The position numbers were made by a program, and so were the translations under genes. Below are positions 18,524 through 27,900 of a stretch of DNA of 50,000 nt, piece by piece. The notes beneath the pieces were generated by a model. The model was not told where the DNA came from and did not search any database. It saw only the letters and a list, made by a program, of their open reading frames with translations. This DNA is from Prorocentrum cordatum. Taxonomy: Eukaryota > Sar > Dinophyceae > Prorocentrales > Prorocentraceae. Each line of letters starts with the position of its first letter. Position 1 is the stretch's first letter. The stretch is taken from contig CAUYUJ010006557.1 of NCBI GenBank assembly GCA_963575745.1, positions 60,001-110,000 of the forward strand. The letters are read 5' to 3'.

Positions 18524-20556
18524 TCGATTCATCGCAAGGGTGCCTGGCGTGCTAAATCCTTTCGATTTTGGTGTTGTTTTTTTTCCAAAAGAACTCCCCC
18601 TGGGGCTTCGGCCAGTCCCGCCGGCCACCCGGAAGGACTGCCCGGCTTGCCCAGAGCCAGTTGCCAAAGGTTTTTCATGCTCCAGACGGCTCCAAGACGG
18701 CCCAAGATGGCCTCCAAGACGGCCAACATGGCCTCCAAGACGTCTCAGATGGCCCCAAAATGCCTCCAAAATGGCCCAAGATGCCTCCAAGACGGCCTAA
18801 GATAGCCCAAGATGTCTCCAAGATGATTTAAAGCGGCCCAAGAGGCTCCCAAGAGCCACCCAAGACGCCTCCAAGACGTCCCAAGATGGCTCCAGACGGC
18901 TCCAAGACGGCCCAGGATGGCCTCCAAGACGGCCAACATGGCCTCCAAGACGTCTCAGATGGCCCCAAGAGGCCTCCAAAATGGCCCAAGATGCCTCCAA
19001 GACGGCCTAAGATAGCCCAAGATGTCTCCAAGATGATTCAAGACGGCCCAAGAGGCTCCCAAGCGCCACCCAAGACGCCTCCAAGAGGTCCTCAAGGAGG
19101 GCTCGAAGAGGCCAAAATCATAGTTAGATTTTTTGTTTTTGTTTTATGGATTTTGGCATTTGCTTCTTTTCGGCCTTTCGACGGCTCAAGACGGCCCAGG
19201 AGGCACCCAAGATCGCCCACAAGGCCTCCCCCAAGACGGCTCCAAGAGGGCCCCAAGACGGCCCAAGAGGCCTCCAAGACGCCGAAGATGGCCTCCAAGA
19301 CGGCTAAGATGGCCCCAAGATGCCTCCAGCACGGCCCAAGATGCACCCAACACTGCCTGAGATGGCCTCCAGATGGCCTAAGACGACCCGAGGCCCCCAA
19401 GAGGCCTCCAAGACGGCCCAAGAGGCCTCCAATAGGTCCTCCAGGAGGGCCCGAAGATGCCAAAATCATTGAGTTTCCGCAGGTGTTTGAAGGATGTTGC
19501 ATTTGCTTCTTTTCGGCATTCCGACGGCTCAAGACAACCCAAGAAGCCCCAAAACGAGACCTCCAAGAGGGCCCCATGACGGCCCAAGGGGCCCCCAAGA
19601 CGGCCCCAAGAGGGCCCAAGAGGCCTCCAAGACAGCCAAGATGGCCTCCAAGACGGCTAAGATGGTCCCAAGATGCCTCCAAGACGGCCCAGGATGCACC
19701 GAAGACGGCCTGAGATGGCCTCCAGATGGCCTAAGACGACCCAAGATGCCCCCAAGAGGCCTCCAAGACGGCCCAAGAGGCCTGCAAGAGGTCCTCCAGG
19801 AGGGCCCGAAGATGCCAAACATCATTGAGTTTCCGCAGGTGTTTGAAGGATGTTGCATTTGCTTCTTTTCGGCATTCCGACGGCTCAAGACAACCCAAGA
19901 AGCCCCAAAACGAGACTTCCAAGAGGGCCCCATGACGGCCCAAGAGGCCCCAAAGACGGCCCCAAGAGGCCTCCAAGACAGCCAAGATGGCCTCCAAGAC
20001 GGCTAAGATGGTCCCAAGATGCCTCCAAGACGGCCCAGGATGCACCGAAGACGGCCTGAGATGGTCTCCAGATGGCCTAAGACGACCCAAGAGGCCCCCA
20101 AGAGGCCTCCAAGACGGCCCAAGAGGCCTCCAAGAGGTCCTCCAGTTTCTTCTGTGTTTGAAGGATTTTGGCATTTGCTTCTTTTCGGCCTTCCGACGGC
20201 CCAAGACGGCCCAAGAGGCCCCCAAGATCGCCATCAGATCGCCCACGAGGCTTCCAAGATGGCCCCATGACGGCTCAACAGGCCCCCAAAACGGACCCAA
20301 GAGGGCCCCAAGACGGCCCAAGAGGCCTCCAAGACGCCCAAGATGGCCTCTAAGAACCCCTGCTATGCCCCAAGAGGGCCCCAAGACGACACAGACAGGC
20401 CCCCAAGACGGCGTCCGACGGCGTCAGACAAGCCAGGAAGCCCTAAGACTGCCAAAGAGGCCCCCAAGAAGCCCCCAAAGGCCCCCCACAACCCTCCAAG
20501 AGGCCCAGGAAGCTCCCAGGAGGCCCCAAGAGTGCCCCAAGATGCGCCCAAGAGGT

Positions 20557-20640
20557 CTCCTCTTCCTCCTCCTCCTCCTCCTCCTCTTCCTCCTCCTCCT
20601 CTTTTTTCCTTCTCCTGCCCCTCCTCCTCTTCTTGCTCCC
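20557..20640 (+). repeat. (TCC)n pyrimidine tract
   Basis: Nearly pure TCC/CTC pyrimidine run immediately before hairpin module 8. Similar tracts precede modules 10 and 11, so the association is recurrent. Confidence 0.9.
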
Positions 20641-20646
20641 CCTTGC

Positions 20647-20796
20647 GTTCCCCGAAGTCTTTCCAAACCGACTCGGGGAACAACTGGCCCGATAGCTTGG
20701 CCAAGCTCTGGCCCAGCTGTCGGCCACACAGGCGCTTCCAAAGGGGCAGGGGGCGGCGGTGATTCGCCGTAGGCGTCTTCGATCCGCCGCCCCCTG
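20647..20796 (+). repeat. Unit-terminal twin-hairpin module 8
   Basis: Hairpin A (20647-20681) is diverged but still pairs GTTCCCCGA with TCGGGGAAC. Hairpin B (20747-20796) is perfect. Confidence 0.85.
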
Positions 20797-21738
20797 TTGG
20801 CTTGCCACACGGGAGCCCGGCGTGCTAAATCCTTTCGATGTTAGAACTCCCCCTGGGGCTTCGGCCGATCCCACCAGGGTCCCGGAAAGCCCCCGAAACC
20901 ACCTCAACGACCGCAAAACATTCTCCAAGGTGGCTCAAGATGGCCTCCAAAATGGTCACGTTGGCCCAAGATGGCCTCCGAGATGGCCTCCAAGTCGCCA
21001 AAGATGGTGCAAGATGGCTTCCAAGACGGCCCGAGAAAGTCCAAGATGCCTTCATGTTCGCCCAAGAAGCCTCCAAGACGGCCCAAGATGGCTTCAGGAC
21101 GGCCTAAGACTGGCCAAGAGGCCCCCAAGAGGCCTCCAAAACGTCCTCCAGGTGTGCCTGCGGTTTTTGAAGGATTTGGGCATTTTCTTCTTTTCGGCTC
21201 TCTGACGGCCCAAGACGGCCCGCAACATCGCCCCAAGAGCGCCCAAGAGGCCTCCAAGATAGCCCCATGACAGGCCAAAGAGGCCCCCAAGAGGGCCCCA
21301 ACAAGACCCCAAGGCGCCCCAAGATGGCCTCAAAGACGCCGAAGATGGCCTCCAAGTGCCAAGATGGCCTCCAAGATGCCTCCAAGACGGCCAAGAAGGC
21401 CTCCAAGACGGCGAAGATAGCCCCAAGATGCACCTAAGACGGCCCCTGAAGATGGCCTCAGACTGCCTAAAATGCCCGCCAGAGACCTCCCAGACGGCCC
21501 AAGAGCCCTCCAAGACGTCCTCCAGGAAGGCCCGAAAGGGTCAAAATGGCCTCCACACGGCCAAGATGACCTTCAAGATGCCTCCAAGACGGCCAAGATG
21601 GCCTCCAAGACGGCGAAGATGGCCCCAAGATGGCCCCAAGACTGCCCAAGATGGCATCAAAATGGCCTAAGACGGCCCAAACGGACTCTTCCTTTCTACC
21701 CCTCTTTCCTCACTCTCCTCCTCTTCCCCAACCTTCTC

Positions 21739-21780
21739 CACGTGTTCCCCGAAAGCTTTCCAAACCGATTCGGGGAACAC
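21739..21780 (+). repeat. Isolated hairpin A copy
   Basis: The GTGTTCCCCGAA / TTCGGGGAACAC stem is present here without a following hairpin B. A CTCTCCTCCTCTTCCCC-like stretch precedes both this copy and the next one 180 bp downstream, so the segment was tandemly duplicated and the first copy lost or never had hairpin B. Confidence 0.8.
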
Positions 21781-21918
21781 TCGTTCCGAAAGATTGGCAA
21801 GGATCTGACCCAACCTTCGGCCAGCAGGCCCCAAAACGCCTCCAAAAGCTCACAAGAGGCGCCCAAGAGGCCCCGAACACGCCCATTTCTCACTCTCCTC
21901 CTCTTCCCCGTCCTCCCC

Positions 21919-22074
21919 CACGTGTTCCCCGAAGGCTTTCCAAACCGATTCGGGGAACACATGGTCCGATAGCTTTGCAGGGCTCTGGCCTCAACGTTGG
22001 GCCACATAGGCACTTCCGAAAGGGCAGGGGGCGGCGGTGACTCGCCGTAGGCGTCTTCGATCCGCCGCCCCCTG
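21919..22074 (+). repeat. Unit-terminal twin-hairpin module 9
   Basis: Hairpin A is at about 21919-21963 and hairpin B at 22025-22074, with a perfect 13-bp stem and one loop change (GACTCG for GATTCG). Confidence 0.9.
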
Positions 22075-23883
22075 TGTTTGTCACAAATGTGCCTGGCGTG
22101 CTAGATCAGACGGTCTTTGGTGATGGTTCGTTTTCCGCAAAATCTCCCCCTGCGGCTTCGGCCCGTCCCGCCAGCCACTCGGAAAGGACCGCAAACTGTG
22201 CCTGTCAATGCCTTTCCTGTTCCACGTTGGCCCAAGATGGCTTCCAAGACGGCCCAGATGGCCCATTATGGCTTTGAGTCCGCCCAAGGTGGTCACTTAC
22301 TGCCCCCAAGACGGGGGTCCAAGATGCCTCCAAGTCCGCCCAAGAAGTCTCCAACATGATCCAAGATGGCCTTGGGCCCCAAGAGGCCTCCAAGACGGCC
22401 CAAAAGGCCTCCGAGAGGTCCTCCAGGAAGGTCCGAAGAGGCCAACATCATTGGTGTACCTGTGGTGTTTGAAGGATGTGGGGCATTTGCTTCTCTTCGG
22501 TCTTCCGACGACTCGAGACGGCCCAAGAGCCCCCAAAGGTCGCCTCAAGGTCACCCAAGAGGCCTCTAAGATGGCGGCGCAACGTCCCAAGAAGCCCCTA
22601 AGACGTTCCTAAGAGGGCGCCAAGACGGCCCAAGAGGCCTCGAAGACGCCCAAGATTTCCTCCAAGACGGGCCTGGAGCACCCCAAGAGGACCCCAAGTC
22701 GGCCCAGAGAGGCCCTCAAGACGACTTCCGAGGGCGTTCGACGGGCCAGGAGGCCACCAAGACTGCCCAGGATGGCCCCACCAAGACAGCCCAAAAGGCC
22801 ACCAAGAGGTCTCCAAGACTGCCCAAGAGGACTCCAAGAGGTCTTCCAGGAAGGCCCGAAGAGTCCAAACTCATTGATTTGCCATTGGATATTGAAGGAT
22901 GCTGGCATGTGCTTCTGTTCGGCCTTCCGCCGGCCCGAGACGGCCCATGAGCCCCCGAAGGTCGCCCCAAGATCGCCCAAGAGGCTTCCAAAAAGGCCCC
23001 AGAACGGCCCAAGAGCCCCCCAATACGGCCCCAAGAGAGCACCAAGACGGCCAAGACGCCAAAGATGGCCTCCAAGACGGACCTGGAGCACCCCAAGAGG
23101 GCCCCAAGTCGGCCCAGAGAGGCCCTCAAGACGGCGTTCGACGGCGTCAGACGGGTCAGAAGGCCATCAAGACGGCCCGATATGGCTCTAAGATGGCCCA
23201 AGACGATCCAAGAGGCCCCTGAGAAGAGGTCCCCAAGACGACCCCAGAAGCCCCCAAGAGGGCCTCCAGGAAGGCCCGAGAGGCCAAAATCCTTGATTGT
23301 CCTCAGGTGTTCGATCTTCCAACGGCCCGATACGGCCGAAGAGTCCCCAAAGATCGCCCCAAGATCGCCCACGAGGCATCTAAAATAGCCCCAGAACTGC
23401 CGAAGAGGCCCCGAAAACGGCCCCAGCAGGGCTCCATGAAGGCCCAAGAGGTCTCGAAGAAGCCGAAGACGGCCTCCGGGCCACAAGTCGGCACAGAGAG
23501 GCACCCAAGACAACTTCCGACGGCGTCAGACGGACTACGAGCCCACCAAGAAGGCCCAAGGTGGCTCCAAGAGGGCCCCAAGATGGCCCACGACGGCCCA
23601 AGAGGTCCCCAAGATGCCTCCAAGAGGGCACCAGAGGCCTCCAAGAGGAAATAATCGGGCATTTGCTTCTTGTCGGCCTTCCGACGGCCCGAAACGGCCC
23701 AAGAGTTTGCCGAAGATCGCCCCAAGATCGCCCCAAAGGCCTCCAGGATGGTCCCAGAACGGCCCAAGAGCCCCCCAAGACGGCCCCAAGACGGGGCCTC
23801 CAAGACGCCAAGATGGCCTCCAAGACGGCCCTGGAGCACCCCAAGAGGGCCCCAAGTCGGCACATAGAGGCCCCAAAGACGTT

Positions 23884-23999
23884 TGACCCGCTCTCTGGCC
23901 AGCACTTTTTGTCAGTCGAAGTGCAACGCTGGCGATTTATCATGCGGGACCCTGCGCACACGCTGGATGACGCCAGCGCAGGAACAAAGACTGAAATCC
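23884..23999 (-). repeat. Split direct repeat B2 of element 2
   Basis: This 116-bp block differs from 24103-24218 at one position (AACAAAGAC against AACAGAGAC). It is the outermost 3' block of the element. A 38-bp spacer (24000-24037) separates it from A2, which is longer than I would expect if A2 and B2 directly abutted. Confidence 0.95.
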
Positions 24000-24037
24000 A
24001 CAACAAAAAGTCTGTCGAGGCGAGGGCTGGCTTTGGG

Positions 24038-24103
24038 CGGACAGAAAAAGGCTTGAGAGACAGTGTCCATGGCGATCGTCAACATTACCATGGACATTAG
24101 CAT
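24038..24103 (-). repeat. Split direct repeat A2 of element 2
   Basis: This 66-bp block matches 30482-30547 except for one base (CATGGACATT here, CATTGACATT at the 5' end). It abuts B1 directly at 24103, which marks the probable circle junction used by the recombinase. Confidence 0.95.
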
Positions 24104-24218
24104 GACCCGCTCTCTGGCCAGCACTTTTTGTCAGTCGAAGTGCAACGCTGGCGATTTATCATGCGGGACCCTGCGCACACGCTGGATGACGCCAGCGCAG
24201 GAACAGAGACTGAAATCC
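24103..24218 (-). repeat. Split direct repeat B1 of element 2
   Basis: Inner copy of the 116-bp block. The methyltransferase frame ends inside it (stop at 24159-24161), so part of the repeat is coding in this copy. Confidence 0.95.
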
Positions 24219-24986
24219 CGTAATCACGCCATTCCTATGCAGTAAGCTGCTGAGCGTGGCCACAGCACGGCGATGGACTACATGAATGAGAACATCGCCG
24301 ATGAACTTAAAAATCTCTGGGGGGTATGGCTCCGCAACCTTCGAGAGCCATTTACCCCCCATCTTCCCTCGGATGTGCACATGTTTACGACCAGTGAAAG
24401 AACAGAGCCCGCCGCGACCGTGGCAGCGCAGGTGCGGGGCTTCGACCGTGCCACAGTGCTGAAGGACTAGCTTGGTTCTCTTGCGCATGGGCCCTCCAGC
24501 CGCACAGAAATCCACATCGACCACGGAGCCGCGAGCGAGAGCTCGGCGCCGAGAAGGAAAACACCAGAGGATGGAGGTCTGTGGGTTCTCCTCGCCGCAG
24601 CAGATGCCCAAATCCCAGGCGAGCTGCTGGAGGCGGCCTCCAGAGTCAATGAGACTATTGGCCTCGCGCACCTGTGCGCGGTGGCTAGCAGACAGGTCAG
24701 GCAAGCCACGGTAATGCTCAGACGATCTCAGCGGCGGAGGCATGCGCCCTGATCTGTCCGCGCGGGCACGTGTGGTGGTGATACACGGAGTCGCAAACCA
24801 GAGGGCCCACACCAGGCCTGCACGAAGCCAGCCAGCGATGGTGAGCACCACCTCGCGCCGGCAGAGGTCGAACTGCGGCCCTAGCAGCTTGTCAAAGGCT
24901 ATGCAGGCGTAGCCCTTGCGGCGAAGGTATTTGCTCACCGGCGCAGTGCCAGCAAAGAGGTCAACGAAGACGCTGTGCTTCAGCAT
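24159..24986 (-). CDS. C5-methyltransferase-like domain, element 2
   Basis: This 275-residue frame is homologous to the element 1 domain. Residues 7-13 (FVDLFAG) correspond to motif I, although the following residues are TAP and the final Gly of FxGxG is missing. ATPC with Cys68 corresponds to motif IV but lacks the FS of element 1. GEENP (131-135) and the distal HGRG…FTGRKH block are shared with element 1. The ATG (24986-24984) precedes the recombinase TGA by one base (ATGCTGA), so its start is again tied to the YR stop. As in element 1 the frame is also open upstream into pol. The weak motif I makes catalysis uncertain; a structural or nucleic-acid-binding role is possible. Confidence 0.65.
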   Translation of the reverse strand: MLKHSVFVDLFAGTAPVSKYLRRKGYACIAFDKLLGPQFDLCRREVVLTIAGWLRAGLVWALWFATPCITTTRARADRSGRMPPPLRSSEHYRGLPDLSASHRAQVREANSLIDSGGRLQQLAWDLGICCGEENPQTSILWCFPSRRRALARGSVVDVDFCAAGGPMRKRTKLVLQHCGTVEAPHLRCHGRGGLCSFTGRKHVHIRGKMGGKWLSKVAEPYPPEIFKFIGDVLIHVVHRRAVATLSSLLHRNGVITGFQSLFLRWRHPACAQGPA

Positions 24987-27900
24987 GGTAGCATCTGCAC
25001 GCGCCGCCCGCAGGCTGGCAGCAAGAGCCGGGCCAGCTCGCGCTCGCGGCGCTGCGCCTCCTCGCGGAGCTGCGCAGGGATGCGGTGCATCATCGAGGCC
25101 AGCCTGGCATGCTTCTCGTAGCGCCGCACGCTCTGGAACGAGCGCCAGCCGCCCCTCTTCTGCACGTCGAGGAGGGCCCGCGAGCGGGAGGACACGTCCT
25201 CCGAGGCCCCCCCGTGACGCAGGGAGCACGGCGTCACCTTCAGCTGCGCCAGGCCCAAGCCGAGGAGGCAGCTGTTCCAGGCCAGGAGGAAGTCGGTGTA
25301 GTGGAACAAAAAGAGCCGCTCCCGCTCCCCCCTGTTGGCCTTCAGAAGGCGAAGCGCCGACTCCAGCAGGCGGTGGCGCGGCAGGTCCAGGGCGACGCTG
25401 GTGTCGAACTCGCCGGTCTTGCCAAGCACGTCTAGCTCGCTCGCGCGGATCAGGATGGTCCAGAACTGGCAGGCCCCCCTCTCGTTCGGCACGGGCGGCA
25501 CCAGCTGTAGGCCGACGAGGCTGAGCGCCTCGCTCGGCCGCATGTACGTCTCGAACGTCAACAGCAGGAACAGAGCGTAGTCCGCCTTGCCGCCGGAGCA
25601 GAGTCGCAGGGCCATCAGCACAGCCAGCGACCGAGGGACTGGTGGGCGCGACACCGGCTTCTCGAGCCGGCGCCACCCAGTGACCGCAGCAGTCGCCAGC
25701 GGCAAGCCCCGGCGCAGCGGGCGCGGCAGCTCGGGCAGCGCCCAGCGCACTGCGGCCAGCGTGCTGGAGGCATCCCCTTCGGGCAGCCCGCGGTCGTGCA
25801 GGAACTCCACGTACTGCTCCAGCAACAGGTCCCACTCGCTTGCAGGGAGGCGCTGAGGGGCACTGGGCACGTGCAGCCACGCCAGCAGCTTGCGCAGGGC
25901 GTTCAGGTAGTTGCTCTGCGTTGCCGTCGTCACGGCCGCGGCAGCCAGGGAGGTGATGTGGAACCCCAGCTCCTCCGCCTCCTCCGCACTGCGGGCGGCC
26001 GAGTGCAGCGATGAGCCCGGGCGCCGCCGCGCCGTCTCGCGGCGCAGCCGGCGCGCCGAGCCAGACTCCCCGCGATAGGGGACCAGGCGGCCCGGCGCAG
26101 GGTGGCGGGCCAAGCCCAGGGGGCCAGCAGCAGCCAGCGCGCGGCAGGGCAGCCGGCCCGAGGCCGGCGCAGGCTGCAGAGGGGGCGGGCTGGCAGGGCA
26201 GGCGTGGCGGCGAGGCAGAGCAATGCCCTCTGGCCGCGGCCTCCCGAGCGCCACGCCGCGCCCCGTCTCCGGCGCCACCAGAGGGCGCAGCACCCGACTC
26301 GGGGCAGGCGGGGCCCGGCTCGGACTCAGGTTCGCCGCCGGTGCCAGCACCCTGCAGAGCAGCGGGCTCGGGCCCAGGGAGCCCCGCGGCGAAGGGCCCC
26401 GCAAAGGCCCGCCGCTTGGAGCGCCCCGCCGCGAGCTGCTCGCGAAGCCCAGCAGCGCCCGCTGGCCCGTGAAGCCGCGCCTCGGCGAGCGCGATCGGCT
26501 GGGTGAAGGGCGAGTCGCCACAATCATCCTCGAGCCGAGGCGGCGGCTGGTGGCTGCGTTCAACGTCCGCTGGGCAATCCGCTGAGGGGGCAAGTGCGGT
26601 GTGAAAGTGACGAGCATGATGAGACGAAGATGGGTCGTATCTCCTGCTGGGCTCGTCCGCCGAGTTCCACTCTGAGGGAATCCACCGAAAGGAAACACGT
26701 GCTCCAAGGGCCAAGCACATGGCACAAAACTCGCGGCACCTCCGCAGCAGGTACCACGACGAGCTCCGCCCCTTGCACGAGGTGAGGACCCAGGCCATAG
26801 AGTCCGACAAAACTAAGTGCCGCTTCTGGGCGCTCAGGCGGCTGCGGGCCAGCCGCCGAACCTGCCACAAGGCTGCCTCCGCCTCGAGCGCAAGGATCTT
26901 GTCCTTGCGCCTCCAGCGGCGCGCAGCCACCACGCCCCAGTCGTCCCCGCGCGCCAGGGCCGACGGCACCTCCTCGAAGGCGGAGCGCAGCCCCAGCGCA
27001 CGCAGCTGCTCGGGCGAGGCGTCGACAATGTCGCTCAGCGAGGGCTCAGCCTCCTCACCCTCGACCAGGCAGCGCGGGCGGCGGGAGGTGCGCAGCGCCC
27101 CACGGTACCGTCCCCGCTCTGAGGCGCGGCCGACGCGGCCCACCTCAGCGGGGGGCCAGGCCTTCTCGGTGACGCCGAAGCCATGCAGCGAGGCGTCGAC
27201 CGAGGCGACGGCGGGCGACCAGGGTAGGCTCATGTCGGCGACGGCGAGCGGCAGCAGCGCCCAGGCAGCTCGAAGCTCGCGCCGCACTGAGGCCCACACG
27301 CGCGCCGGCTGTCCGAAGTAGCGGTCGGCGAAGACGTACACGGCCGAAAAGATGGACAGCATCTCGGGCCGCAACAGCATGATGGCCGAGGCGTGGCCGA
27401 CGGCCCGGGCAATCTGGCGCCCTGTGCGGCGCTGACGGCCCCAGCCCAACGTGCGGAGGGCCAGCGCTACCTTCCAAAACTTCCTCGCCGTAGGCCGCCA
27501 CTGCGTGCCCGTCGGGTCCAGCTCGAACCCGAGCAGCGGGGCGCCAGCAGGCTCTGGCGCGGCGTCCACTCCAGCGGCCGCCACGGCGCCCAGCATCTGC
27601 TCCAGGCGAGCGTTCGCCTCCGTGGGGCTCGTGCCAAGTGCCGCGAAGTTGTCGATGTAGATGAGAGAGGCCCCCGAGCCAGGGCAGACGGGCTCGCGAG
27701 GCACGTACTGGGCCAACCAGCGGTCCGCCGGGGCACAGGGGCGAAGTATCTCCATCATGGCATGCTGTATGAAGTAGACCGCCCATGACCAGCCCATCGG
27801 CACCACTCTCAGGCGCAGGCGCACCAAGCCGTCCGGCGGTGGCGCCCCAACGAGCCGACGAGCGGCAAGCGGCAGTGCGGCCCAGGGCACAGGCGGTAGG

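Larger units (their letters stand above)
14641..23883 (+). repeat. CCAAGA-word tandem array, segment III
   Basis: The longest uninterrupted part of the array. Modules end at 15017, 16569, 18523, 20796 and 22074, giving units of about 1.55, 1.95, 2.27 and 1.28 kb. Internal duplications are visible: 18680-18830 against 18895-19050, and 19470-19740 against 19825-20090, the latter with a period near 355 bp. A pyrimidine tract lies at 20557-20640. After 22075 about 1.8 kb of more diverged array runs into element 2. No host gene is supported. Confidence 0.9.
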
